Source of the DNA: Pseudotamlana agarivorans | GTDB taxonomy: Bacteria; Bacteroidota; Bacteroidia; Flavobacteriales; Flavobacteriaceae | Assembly: GCF_001642835.1 (NCBI RefSeq) | Contig: NZ_LXEI01000004.1 | Location: forward strand, 62,001-126,000 | Direction: 5' to 3' | Length of the DNA stretch: 64,000 nucleotides | In this document: in pieces, positions 8,896 through 18,162 of the stretch | Layout: each line of letters begins with the position of its first letter | Numbering within the stretch: position 1 is the first letter of the stretch | Program-made: the position numbers and the translations under genes | The notes under the pieces: generated by a model | Database searches by the model: none | Seen by the model: the letters and a program-made list of their open reading frames with translations, nothing else | What the model was told of the DNA's origin: nothing

Positions 8896-8909
8896 CCCAC
8901 CAAAGTGGG
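8896..8909. repeat. Short hairpin upstream of arsM
   Basis: CCCAC-CAAA-GTGGG forms a 5-bp stem ending 10 nt upstream of the arsM ATG on the minus strand. It could be a dispersed repeat or could affect translation initiation. Confidence 0.35.
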
Positions 8910-8984
8910 AAACTTTTAATTTAAAGTTGAATATTTCAAATGAATAATAAATCGCTTTGATTATAAATTCAACCTGTTTTTCGC

Positions 8985-9797
8985 TTATAAATTTTTTATA
9001 AGCTCTTTAAATAGGGTGATCATATCTGGTTCGGCTTTATGTGCCATGGCGATGATATCCTCAATATTTACAGGTTCTAAGTGGTCTGGGTCGCATTCAT
9101 CGGTTAAAACTGACACGGCAGCCACTTTTAATTTTAAATGATTGGCCACAATAATTTCAGGAACCGTACTCATTCCAACGGCATCGGCACCTATAATTTT
9201 AAGCATGCGATATTCGGCACGTGTTTCTAATTGCGGACCAACAACACTAGCATATACACCAGAATGTAATGTGATGTTTTGTGCTTTGGCAATGTCTTTA
9301 AATTTGGTGTTTATTTCTGCATCATAAGGAGCGCTCATATCAACAAAACGTTCGCCCATTTTTTCTACGCCGTTAAAAGCAAGAGGTGAACTGCCTTGTA
9401 AATTGATGTGGTCTTCAATAAGCATAATGTCCCCTTTTTTAAAGTCTAAATTAATAGCTCCGGCCGCATTGGAAACTAATAAGGTATGAATGCCAAGTTT
9501 TTCCATAATGCGTACTGGGTAAGTCACATCCTGAAGCGTGTAACCTTCATATAAATGAAATCGGCCTTGCATAACTATAACTTTCTTTCCCTCTAGTTCT
9601 CCGTAGATTAATTTGCCTTTATGGAACTCAACAGTTGCAGTTGGAAAATAAGGGATGTGGTTATAGCTTATTTCTTTAATGATGTTGATGTGGTTAATCA
9701 GCTGTCCTAAGCCAGTACCTAGTATGATGCCGATTTCTGGTTTGTCAAATCCTTTTTCTATTAAATATTCGGTAGTTTTTTCTATCTGATTAATCAT
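8985..9797 (-). CDS. punA: Purine nucleoside phosphorylase
   Basis: A 270-residue trimeric-type PNP. Motifs seen: IILGTGLGQL with the phosphate-binding Gly loop near residues 23-32, MQGRFHLYEGY, VSNAAGAIN, and VGMSTVPEIIVANHLK with the purine-binding region. The usual activity is phosphorolysis of purine nucleosides to base and ribose-1-phosphate. Its place directly upstream of arsM suggests a second role. ArsS makes a dimethylarsinoyl-5'-deoxyadenosine-type product, and a phosphorylase could release adenine to leave an arsenoribose-1-phosphate for glycosyl transfer. That role is inference; simple purine salvage is the default reading. Confidence 0.88.
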   Translation of the reverse strand: MINQIEKTTEYLIEKGFDKPEIGIILGTGLGQLINHINIIKEISYNHIPYFPTATVEFHKGKLIYGELEGKKVIVMQGRFHLYEGYTLQDVTYPVRIMEKLGIHTLLVSNAAGAINLDFKKGDIMLIEDHINLQGSSPLAFNGVEKMGERFVDMSAPYDAEINTKFKDIAKAQNITLHSGVYASVVGPQLETRAEYRMLKIIGADAVGMSTVPEIIVANHLKLKVAAVSVLTDECDPDHLEPVNIEDIIAMAHKAEPDMITLFKELIKNL

Positions 9798-9918
9798 AAT
9801 TGTGTTTTTATAGGTTTCAAAAGAAGCTGAAATTAGAATTTTTTAATGGTTTTGATATAGGATCTATTTTAAATAACGGTTTTATAGTTTGCTTAAACCT
9901 TCAGCCATATTTTTGTTT

Positions 9919-9926
9919 TATATTTG
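9919..9926 (+). promoter_or_regulatory. Candidate -7 element for serine hydrolase / transporter operon
   Basis: TATATTTG matches TAnnTTTG exactly. A transcript starting a few bases downstream would leave about 45 nt before the ATG at 9978 and would begin next to the earlier in-frame ATG at 9933. This supports the later start. Confidence 0.5.
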
Positions 9927-9977
9927 TTATAGGTGCCTTTCGCTAAATCTTGGCAACTTAATTTAAAAGCATACCAT

Positions 9978-10898
9978 ATGGTTTTGAAAATTTCAAAAAC
10001 TACACACGCATTATTCTTGTTTTTTTTTCTAACGGTTTCTATGAGTTTTGGTCAACAGGTGTTGCCTATTAAAATCTCCAAACTGCCAGAATTAAAAACA
10101 AACAAATGTAAGGCTCTAGAGAAGAATTTAAAAGCCGAACTGTCTAGAAATGCAAAATGGAAATCACTTATAGCCAATAAGAAAATGTCTATTGCAGTGG
10201 TCGATTTAAGTCATCACGACATAAAATATGCTGGAGTTAATGGAAATAACATGATGTATGCAGCCAGTTTGCCTAAAATTGCTGTTTTATATGCGGTTAT
10301 TGACGCTATCGATAAAGGAGAGGTTAAAGATACTCCAGAAATCCGTAAAGATTTAAAACTTATGATAGCAAAGTCAAACAACGCTGCGTCAACCAGAATG
10401 ATCGATTTGGTAGGTTATAAAAAAATTGAAGCTGTATTACGTAAAGCGGGAAATTCTTTATATGATCCAGGGACAGGAGGCGGGTTATGGGTCGGAAAAC
10501 GGTATGCAGCAGCAGGAAAGCGCTATCCAGATCCTATTAAAGGGTTAAGTCATGCAGCGACCCCATATCAAGCAGCAAATTTTTATTACCATCTGGTTTT
10601 TGGTAAACTTATAAGCTTTGAGCGTTCTGCCGAAATGTTAGAAATATTAAAAGACCCAGAATTGGGGCATAAATTTGTGTATACCCTTAGAGATATTGCG
10701 CCCAATGCTAAGCTATATCGTAAATCGGGATCATGGAAAAATTATCATTCCGATTCAGTACTTGTTTGGGGGCCTGAAAGAAGGTATATTTTAGTGGCTT
10801 TAATAGAAGACCCTAGAGGGGAGCAAATCGTTAGAAATTTAGTTAAGCCTGTAGAAAAAGTTCTAAAAAATTCGAATACCTTAAATTGTTCAAAATAA
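9978..10898 (+). CDS. Exported class-A-like serine hydrolase (penicillin-recognising fold)
   Basis: A 306-residue protein from the ATG at 9978, which opens a hydrophobic signal peptide ending near SMSFGQ. The serine beta-lactamase/PBP triad of motifs is present: SLPK at 97-100 (SxxK), SNN at 133-135 (in place of SDN) and KSG at 249-251 (KTG position). It should therefore be a periplasmic active-site-serine enzyme. The Glu166-type deacylation residue of true class A enzymes is not obvious, so D-Ala peptidase or another hydrolase activity is as likely as beta-lactamase. It is followed 10 nt later by a transporter-HEAT fusion, and a distant relative lies at 13848-15095. Confidence 0.8.
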   Translation: MVLKISKTTHALFLFFFLTVSMSFGQQVLPIKISKLPELKTNKCKALEKNLKAELSRNAKWKSLIANKKMSIAVVDLSHHDIKYAGVNGNNMMYAASLPKIAVLYAVIDAIDKGEVKDTPEIRKDLKLMIAKSNNAASTRMIDLVGYKKIEAVLRKAGNSLYDPGTGGGLWVGKRYAAAGKRYPDPIKGLSHAATPYQAANFYYHLVFGKLISFERSAEMLEILKDPELGHKFVYTLRDIAPNAKLYRKSGSWKNYHSDSVLVWGPERRYILVALIEDPRGEQIVRNLVKPVEKVLKNSNTLNCSK

Positions 10899-10908
10899 AC
10901 TGCAAAAC

Positions 10909-13725
10909 ATGGTAAAGAGACTGTTTCAGAAAACCTTTCATATTCGAGAAGGTGAATTTAAGATATCCATGTTCATGCAGCTGTATATCTTTTTAGTGAT
11001 TACAGTACTGCTTTTGGTTAAGCCAACAATAAATGCCTTGTTTTTATCCCATTTAGGTGCCGAAGAATTACCTAAAGCCTATCTATTAGTAGCGTTTACC
11101 GCGGTTATAACGGCTTATTTTTATGATAAGTCCTTGCAGTTTTTTAGCATAAAAAAAATCGCCATAGTCTCTTTAGTTGGGTTCAGTTTATGCTTTTTAT
11201 TACTAGCCTATATCTTGTATAATAATTTGAGTAACGATTTTATACTATATGCTTACTATCTGAGTGTGGCTATTTTTGGAGTGGTGGTAACCTCCCAATT
11301 TTGGATTATTGCTAACATGATTTACAACGCAAGGGAGGCTAAACGTTTGTTTGGTTTAATTGGTGCAGGGGCTATAATTGGTGGTATTGTTGGGGGATAT
11401 TTAACAACCATTTTATCTCAAACTATTGGAAGTATTTATGTTATTCTGTTAGCTTCTATACTGTTGCTGTTTTGTATTCCTATAATCATGTGGGTATGGA
11501 ACCATAGATTGCATAACACTACCGATGCAGAAACAGGTAAAACGCATAAACCGACACCTAAAAAACACCATTCTGCATTAAAGGTTATTTCGAGCTCTAA
11601 ACATTTAACATACTTAGCATTAACGATTGGTGTATCGGTAATTATGGCTAAATTGGTCGATTACCAGTTTAGTGATTTTGCTCAAATAAAAATATCAGAC
11701 CCCGATGAGTTGGCGTCGTTTTTCGGTTTTTGGTTCTCTACATTTAACGTGTTGTCATTGGTTATTCAGTTGTTTTTAACCAACCGACTTTTAGCATGGC
11801 TTGGGGTTACCTCAAATTTGTTGTTACTTCCCTTGGGGATAGCAGCGGGTTGTTTATTGTTCTTAATCTTTCCTGAATTATGGGTGCTTATCCTGCTAAA
11901 AGGTATGGATGGTAGCTTTAAACAGTCTATTAATAAGGCCGCTGTCGAGTTGTCTATTATGCCAATTCCTTATGAAGACAAAAAACAAGCAAAATCTTTT
12001 ATTGATGTGGTGGTCGATAGTATCGCTACAGGTATAGCGGGTTGCTTGCTTATTTTTGTTGTAAAGAAATTAGATTTGCATTCGCATTACATCACCGTCA
12101 TCATTCTATTCTTTTTGTTTGTTTGGATTATTTTAATCTATCAACTAAAAGGGGCTTATTTCGATACCTTCAAAAAGAATATTTTAAGTGCTATAGGGAG
12201 TCATGATATAGATGGTTTGCGAACTACTAAAAAATCGCTGCATGCCTCGGTTATAAAAATCCTTAATAAAGGAACCGATCAAGAAATTATTTCCTTGTTA
12301 GAAAGCCTAGGAGATACCATTGTCGATGTACATAAACCTCATATAGTGAAACTCCTAGATCATCCTTCCAATGAAGTAAAAGCTGCAGCCATAAAAGAAA
12401 TTTATTTCTTTAAACATGGCGCTGCCGCGGATAAAGTAGCTCAACTTATTGAAACTAACGATGATGCCGAGGTGGTTTATGAAGCCATGGAGTACCTTCT
12501 GTTGCATACCCATATCGATGAAGATAAGTTGTTCAAGAAATATTTAGATCATAACAAACCCTATATAGCAGATGCCGCTCTTTTGTGTTTGGCAGAGTTG
12601 GCGATAGACAATAAAAAATTGGTTAAAAATTATAGTTTGTTTGAGCGTATTGAAAGTCGAATTATCACCATTAAAAATTCTGAGATTGAACATACTCAAG
12701 AAGAAATTGCCGAGTTTTTAGTGACCATTGGTTATGCTCGTAATCCCAAGTTTTTCGATTTCATTACGGACTATTTAAAGTCTGATAACTATTATTTGTT
12801 AAATCATGCTGTTAAGGCAGCGGGAGTATCACTTTATAAACCTTTTATAGGAACCCTTTTAACTTTATTAGAAATTGATGCTGTACGACCTGCCGTAGTT
12901 ACCGCATTAAAAAACTTCGGAAATGATGTGCCTAAATACATTATTGAGCATGATGTTTATGATTCTTTCGATATTAATATAAGAAAACATTTTCCTAAAG
13001 CGATTGCTTCTATAAGAACACAAGACTCATTAAAAGTTTTAATGCGATTGGCGCTTTCTAGTGATCCGTTTATTAGACATGAAGCTGCTAAAACTATGGT
13101 TGATTTGCATTTTAAAGAGGGTGGTATAAAAATAGATAAAGAGCGTGTTACCCAAACCGTACTTAGTGAGTGTGGGTATTATCTAGAGCATTTGGCTATT
13201 GTAAATATACTTCAGGAGTCTACATTAGTGTCAGATCCTAATAATGCCGAATTAGAAATTAGTCTAGAACAGCTAATTGGCTTATTACGTCTGGAATTAG
13301 ACTGTAGTATGAATGTGGTTTTCGAAGTGCTAGCTTTAGTGCTAAGTGAAGACGATATGGAAATCGCTTATTTTGGGTTAAGAGACGAATCGGAAAGTGT
13401 TAAAGTAAATTCTATTGAATTTTTAGACAACTTACTAAGCGTTGGTTTGAAGTCCGATTTAATGCCCATAATAGAGCATCATTTTATTCAAGAACAAGAA
13501 ATCAATGCTCTTGCTGAGGTAACAGAAGCCCTAGGAAGTGCTACAAACTGTATCAATAAGCTATTAAAGGATGGAACCATTGACGTGAAAAAGGCGGTGT
13601 TAAATTTGGTGGTTCACTTAGATGATATTAAGCCATTTAAAAACGCCTTAAAACAATTAACCCATCATAAAGATGACGTTATTTGTTCTAAGGCGTTACA
13701 GATTTTAGAAGCCAATAAGTCTTAA
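10909..13725 (+). CDS. MFS/nucleotide-exchange-type transporter fused to HEAT repeats
   Basis: A 938-residue two-part protein. Residues about 15-415 hold roughly 11-12 hydrophobic helices with a central polar linker near 200-215. The stretch KPTINALFLSHLGAEELP resembles the start of bacterial NTP/NDP-exchange (ATP:ADP antiporter-like) transporters of the MFS clan. Residues about 430-938 form an alpha-solenoid with repeated helix pairs such as HPSNEVKAAAIKEI and DPFIRHEAAKTMV, which I read as HEAT repeats. Transported substrate unknown. It shares an operon with an exported serine hydrolase (10-nt gap) and faces the hydrolase-dikinase pair on the other strand. A general MFS permease is the alternative. 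Confidence 0.7.
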   Translation: MVKRLFQKTFHIREGEFKISMFMQLYIFLVITVLLLVKPTINALFLSHLGAEELPKAYLLVAFTAVITAYFYDKSLQFFSIKKIAIVSLVGFSLCFLLLAYILYNNLSNDFILYAYYLSVAIFGVVVTSQFWIIANMIYNAREAKRLFGLIGAGAIIGGIVGGYLTTILSQTIGSIYVILLASILLLFCIPIIMWVWNHRLHNTTDAETGKTHKPTPKKHHSALKVISSSKHLTYLALTIGVSVIMAKLVDYQFSDFAQIKISDPDELASFFGFWFSTFNVLSLVIQLFLTNRLLAWLGVTSNLLLLPLGIAAGCLLFLIFPELWVLILLKGMDGSFKQSINKAAVELSIMPIPYEDKKQAKSFIDVVVDSIATGIAGCLLIFVVKKLDLHSHYITVIILFFLFVWIILIYQLKGAYFDTFKKNILSAIGSHDIDGLRTTKKSLHASVIKILNKGTDQEIISLLESLGDTIVDVHKPHIVKLLDHPSNEVKAAAIKEIYFFKHGAAADKVAQLIETNDDAEVVYEAMEYLLLHTHIDEDKLFKKYLDHNKPYIADAALLCLAELAIDNKKLVKNYSLFERIESRIITIKNSEIEHTQEEIAEFLVTIGYARNPKFFDFITDYLKSDNYYLLNHAVKAAGVSLYKPFIGTLLTLLEIDAVRPAVVTALKNFGNDVPKYIIEHDVYDSFDINIRKHFPKAIASIRTQDSLKVLMRLALSSDPFIRHEAAKTMVDLHFKEGGIKIDKERVTQTVLSECGYYLEHLAIVNILQESTLVSDPNNAELEISLEQLIGLLRLELDCSMNVVFEVLALVLSEDDMEIAYFGLRDESESVKVNSIEFLDNLLSVGLKSDLMPIIEHHFIQEQEINALAEVTEALGSATNCINKLLKDGTIDVKKAVLNLVVHLDDIKPFKNALKQLTHHKDDVICSKALQILEANKS

Positions 13726-13840
13726 TCTAACTTAAATTTTAACTCAAGGCTAATATCTTGGTTTTAATGATGTTCTTCTGTTAGTATGAGCATCGAAGGT
13801 TTTAATCTATTATCTCTACTAATCTTGTAAAACATGCTAC

Positions 13841-13874
13841 GACGAGATTAAACCTCAGGGTTTATAATCTCGTC
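13841..13874. terminator. Strong hairpin at the 3' end of the serine hydrolase gene, possible terminator
   Basis: GACGAGATTA (13841-13850) pairs with TAATCTCGTC (13865-13874). Inside, AACC-TCAG-GGTT adds four more pairs, separated from the outer stem by a two-base bulge. The left arm includes the hydrolase stop codon. No long T-tract follows on either strand (only AATTTTATT on +), so termination is plausible but not certain. The rest of the convergent gap 13726-13840 holds nothing clear. Confidence 0.45.
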
Positions 13875-15095
13875 AATTTTATTAGCTAAATTAAGGTGTT
13901 CCCATGCCGAATTTTTATTTAATACATTGGTCATTAAACAAACCATATATTTTTTGCCGTTAGGGTGTTCCACGATAATAACCGAATTCATATAGTTAAA
14001 AACGTTCCCTTGGTAGTCGCCACAACTCGGGTTTTTTGCACGATCACATTTATAGAAACTACCCGATTTAAAGTAAACAGCTGCTTCTTTTAGCTTTGGC
14101 GATTGCGCATAACGAATACGTCTATCTGTCAAATAAATAAGACGCTTCATTTCTAAGCTACTTTCTTTGTCGTGAATGTTACCCTGCTCTAAGGCAACTA
14201 AAAATTTCATTAATCCTTTAGGAGTGGCGCTACTTCCACCTTTTCTTCCTACGTATTTTGCCGAAGCATGGGTAAACATACCACCTAGCTTCCATTCGTC
14301 TTCACTAATTCCAATATCTCTTAATGGTTGATTAATAACACGATGAGCACGGTTGGTTAGGGTGTCATGACGGTTTTCTTTAAAATAGTTTAAAGCTTCT
14401 TCATCGGTAAGTTTAGGGTAATCTTTTCCAAAGTGATTCATTAACATCACCTCTCTAAAAACAACAGTAGCTGCACCATTATTACTTACAGAAACCATAT
14501 GATCCAACCATTCGTAAAGAGAAAACACATCACTAGCAACCACTTTACGTTTTACTTGACGATCTTTTTCAATGTCATAAACCGGAATCGTATGATGATC
14601 TCCAGTTCCGAAAATTCCAGAAGCGACGCGTTTATCACGCATCAATTCGGTTCTTTTATCCCATGAATCTGGATATATTTTTTTTAATTCTGAAAAGAAG
14701 GCGTTCAAAACAACAAGTTTACCCACACTTCCTGGTTGATAGCCATGGTTCTCGTTGTATGCGGCATATTTAAGATTGCTCGGATCGGTTATATCTAAAG
14801 CGGTAAGGGAGTAATTGCCGTGAGGAATCACTTTTTGAATTTCATTCGAAAACGCCTTGTCTTCAACAAGCATATCTTCTACAGATTCGCCATTACAGGA
14901 TACTAAATTGAGTTTAATATCTTCAAGTTTTAAAAGCGCTCCTTTAGGAATTCGGCTATAGCCTTTTTCACTGTTTACGGCTTTTTGCACATAGAGTAAT
15001 CGTGCTATCCCTGTCGATTCGTAACCGTCAATTGGGTAAATTAGGCTTAAAAAGCCAAGAGATAAGCCAAGGCCTAAAAATAAAAGTTTTTGCAT
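13848..15095 (-). CDS. Exported class-A-like serine hydrolase, larger paralogue
   Basis: A 415-residue protein with an N-terminal hydrophobic signal or anchor (LFLGLGLSLGFLSLI). Active-site motifs are SVGK at 123-126 (SxxK), SNN at 204-206 and KSG at 343-345. The body is longer than typical class A beta-lactamases (about 290 residues), with extra segments before the SxxK motif and between SNN and KSG. It follows the exported dikinase-like gene by 4 nt and is clearly in its operon. Motif order matches the hydrolase at 9978-10898, but overall similarity looks low. Substrate unknown; a peptide, ester or amide of the cell envelope is possible. Confidence 0.78.
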   Translation of the reverse strand: MQKLLFLGLGLSLGFLSLIYPIDGYESTGIARLLYVQKAVNSEKGYSRIPKGALLKLEDIKLNLVSCNGESVEDMLVEDKAFSNEIQKVIPHGNYSLTALDITDPSNLKYAAYNENHGYQPGSVGKLVVLNAFFSELKKIYPDSWDKRTELMRDKRVASGIFGTGDHHTIPVYDIEKDRQVKRKVVASDVFSLYEWLDHMVSVSNNGAATVVFREVMLMNHFGKDYPKLTDEEALNYFKENRHDTLTNRAHRVINQPLRDIGISEDEWKLGGMFTHASAKYVGRKGGSSATPKGLMKFLVALEQGNIHDKESSLEMKRLIYLTDRRIRYAQSPKLKEAAVYFKSGSFYKCDRAKNPSCGDYQGNVFNYMNSVIIVEHPNGKKYMVCLMTNVLNKNSAWEHLNLANKIDEIINPEV

Positions 15096-15099
15096 GGTT

Positions 15100-18021
15100 T
15101 TAAATTTTTGAATTTAGATCAACGTGTTGTTTGTAATCAATTTTTGGTGTGATTGATTTTAGGTACTCCGAACTAGAAGCTTTTTTGTTTTCTACAAATG
15201 GTCGTATTTGAAATAACCAAAGTTTATCATCTTTAAAGCCCATTTCCATATCATACGGACCTCTGTAGTCCGAGCCAGTTTGTTCTGGCATTTTTTTACG
15301 AACCTGAGCCACCATGTCTCTTACCGACTGCATGTTTTTCTCAGATAAGATAGGCGCTTCAAAGGTGGTGTATTCACGTTTGGTACCGCCTGTTTTTGGT
15401 AAGCTTAAAAAGCTTGGTTCTCTTGAAGGGGACAATAATTGGTTCGAATGACTGGCAACCATTCTTGTTTCTGCCGACTGCCCATCAACAGCACCACCAG
15501 CACCTTTACTAAAGGCTATGGTTAAATCATCTTTTCCACCAGCATTAATTCCAGTCGTTACTACCACTCCAGAATAATCTACGTTTACACCTGGGATAAC
15601 AAGAATTGAAGGGAAAACATATTCTGGGTTAAGTAAATATTTTTGACGCCATTTTAAACTTCTTTCCATATATGGTGAGGCCCAAACTTGTTTAATACCA
15701 TCAATAATGTTCTTTTCAGTAAGAACATTAAATAAGGTTAAGTTGAGTCCAGCACCGGTAAACTCTTTTAAGTCTTCCATATTAGTGTCACTTCGCAAAA
15801 ACACAGGGGTTTCTCCAATAGGTTTGTTAAAGGCTTTTTTGAAATGCTCACGTAACTGGGCAATAAAATCACGGTTTAAATCCATGTTAATGATGGCCGT
15901 TCTTAAAACACTTAGGCGACTAAACTGATAAGCTTCCACTTCATTTTCAGTTTTATTAGCCTTTTTCATGTTTTCACATTCTTGATACGTTTGTTTTAAA
16001 TATTCCCAATAGGTCATATTTTGTCCCTTCATTGGGTTGTCAAGATGTTTTCTGAAAATTCCAAAAGGAATTACAAAACCTTCAACAACGTGATCAGGAA
16101 ACATGTGTTTTAATTGTGATAAATTAGCTGCTTTTGGTCCACAAAGTTTTCCAGAATCGGAAGCATCTACTTCACGCATATTTAAAATATCGGTTTGATC
16201 TAATTGAATGCGATCTACAGGAACTGTAATTTTATTGGTGCTGCGTTCCACTTTACTGAAAAGGGCTTTTTCTTCGGAAGTCATTTGTTTTTCCGTTTTT
16301 AAAATAACATTCCCTTTTGTTGAAACAGCATAGAATACTTTTTTGCCATTGTATTTCGCTAAATCATCTAGGTTACCCTGCGAAAGTGCTGCATTAGGAA
16401 CCCCTAGGTTTCTTGCAAGTAACTGTACGTGTGAAACCAAGTTTCCTTCAGAAACTGTCATGATACCAGCTACAGGTTTTAAGCCTGAAGGTGGTCTGTT
16501 AAATACATAAATTTTATCTTTAGAAAAGTCGATGTTTTCAATAGATCCTTCTACCACGACCAATTCACCATAGGCATAACCAGGGTTTAATCCTCTAATG
16601 GTAGCTGGTTTAGAAACACCAATCACTTCATTTTTAATGGATGATTTTTCAGAGATATATTTACCTAAAATAGCCACGCTGTTACCTAAATCTAAGGCTA
16701 TGGAAGAACGAATTCTATCATCGATAAAACCATAAGCTTTAGGCTCAAACTGCGAGTAAGTTTCAACAGTTTCACTATAAACCGCTTTTACCATACCAGC
16801 ACTCCACTCTACAATACTTCTAGAGGTTCCTAAAACATCATTTAACTCGGCGATGGTTAAGTGGTTTTTGTCTTTGTATAACGTTAAATCGTGATTGGCT
16901 TTGTCGTATTCCCAAAGTTCAATAAGCCCAGTTGCAGCGGCGATGTAACTTAAATAATCTATTTTTTCAAGCATGTCACGTAGGTGGCTTGGTTGCCATT
17001 CTTGTGAAGTTTGGAAAACTGTCTTTTCAATTTTATTAGAAATATCTAAGGCATAAAGTTTGTCTTTGGCCGAACTTAAAGCATCAAAGTGTTTTCTAAT
17101 ATACATCAATACAGAGCCTAATGCAGAAATTTGTTCTTTGGCAGAAGCGTTTTCGCTGTAAGCATTTAATAACTCCGTAATTTTAGATTTATGTGTTGAA
17201 GAAAGTTTATTCGTTAGGTTTTTAATGTCTTTGATGTCAAGAGGTTTGTAGTAATCCTCCATGGTGTTTATCAACGTATTGAACTCCTTCTTTTCGTTTT
17301 CAGATAGTGTCGAACTGTGTTTAGACACATAGTCTTTTACTGAAGCGATATCTCTTTTTTCTGGATTTCCATGTATTTTAATTCTAAGCTTCATAAACGA
17401 AGGCACCTCATTACCAAGAACTTTTGATTCACTACGCATTTTTTGAGCCAAATTGGTATCTCCTGAATGCGGAATATCGGTTAAAGACTGTTTTAATAAA
17501 AAGAAATGGCCATTGGTGCGTTGGTTACTTTTTAATAACCATTCGTAAAATTCTAAGCCCCAATTCTGTTCGTCTTCCGATTGCATAGCCCCGCGATAAA
17601 ACTGTCCGCGTCTGTAAATCCAGCCGTCATCTGCATTCTGTAAAAACTTTACCAGTTGGTATTGTTTTAATCGGCTGTTGTTGTGTGCTTCATCCCAAAA
17701 GGCTTCGTTTTCATTTTGAGCAAGGATATTAGAGAAATATATATGATGATCGTTGCCTAGTTTTTCAACGTCAGTTTTAAGGCTGGCATGTTGAATACCT
17801 CCAATATTATCTGGACATGGATCTTTAGGTTCACGCATCGTGCCATCGTCGCAATACCATTTAATACGGTGGTATGGCCCTCTAACATCTTTTTTGTATG
17901 CTTCAATTTGAGATTTAATTTTTTCAATGGGTAAGTCTTGAGCAGTTACAGGCGAACTAAGTCCAAGACAACCCAATACCATGAGTTTGGTTGTAAACTT
18001 CTGGAAGGTTGGTAATTTCAT
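15100..18021 (-). CDS. Exported PEP/pyruvate-dikinase-like protein with glucan-water-dikinase domain order
   Basis: A 973-residue protein. Residues 1-28 form a signal peptide with a likely cut after PVTAQ. Residues about 29-460 are alpha-helical and not recognised. Residues about 465-575 form a phosphohistidine swivelling domain, with the motif TVSEGNLVSHVQLLARNLG placing the phospho-acceptor at His531. Residues about 618-943 form the PPDK-type ATP-grasp domain: GPKAANLSQL, VFLRSDTNMEDL near 740-751, and the final DMEMGF...LWLFQIRPF near 924-942. The swivel domain thus precedes the ATP-binding domain, as in glucan water dikinases and unlike PEP synthase. No PEP-binding barrel is seen. An ATP-using fold with a signal peptide is odd, because the periplasm has no ATP pool. 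A serine hydrolase follows by 4 nt. Confidence 0.75.
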   Translation of the reverse strand: MKLPTFQKFTTKLMVLGCLGLSSPVTAQDLPIEKIKSQIEAYKKDVRGPYHRIKWYCDDGTMREPKDPCPDNIGGIQHASLKTDVEKLGNDHHIYFSNILAQNENEAFWDEAHNNSRLKQYQLVKFLQNADDGWIYRRGQFYRGAMQSEDEQNWGLEFYEWLLKSNQRTNGHFFLLKQSLTDIPHSGDTNLAQKMRSESKVLGNEVPSFMKLRIKIHGNPEKRDIASVKDYVSKHSSTLSENEKKEFNTLINTMEDYYKPLDIKDIKNLTNKLSSTHKSKITELLNAYSENASAKEQISALGSVLMYIRKHFDALSSAKDKLYALDISNKIEKTVFQTSQEWQPSHLRDMLEKIDYLSYIAAATGLIELWEYDKANHDLTLYKDKNHLTIAELNDVLGTSRSIVEWSAGMVKAVYSETVETYSQFEPKAYGFIDDRIRSSIALDLGNSVAILGKYISEKSSIKNEVIGVSKPATIRGLNPGYAYGELVVVEGSIENIDFSKDKIYVFNRPPSGLKPVAGIMTVSEGNLVSHVQLLARNLGVPNAALSQGNLDDLAKYNGKKVFYAVSTKGNVILKTEKQMTSEEKALFSKVERSTNKITVPVDRIQLDQTDILNMREVDASDSGKLCGPKAANLSQLKHMFPDHVVEGFVIPFGIFRKHLDNPMKGQNMTYWEYLKQTYQECENMKKANKTENEVEAYQFSRLSVLRTAIINMDLNRDFIAQLREHFKKAFNKPIGETPVFLRSDTNMEDLKEFTGAGLNLTLFNVLTEKNIIDGIKQVWASPYMERSLKWRQKYLLNPEYVFPSILVIPGVNVDYSGVVVTTGINAGGKDDLTIAFSKGAGGAVDGQSAETRMVASHSNQLLSPSREPSFLSLPKTGGTKREYTTFEAPILSEKNMQSVRDMVAQVRKKMPEQTGSDYRGPYDMEMGFKDDKLWLFQIRPFVENKKASSSEYLKSITPKIDYKQHVDLNSKI

Positions 18022-18162
18022 ATACGAATAAGGGAGTTTATGTTAGTTAAATTAATTTATAAGCAAATAAAGATATAAATTTTATGGCATAGGTAGTGTA
18101 TGACCATATCACTATTTGTGAATTAGTCTAAGTTTTTGTTTTTGTAAGTGAAGTGTACTGTT

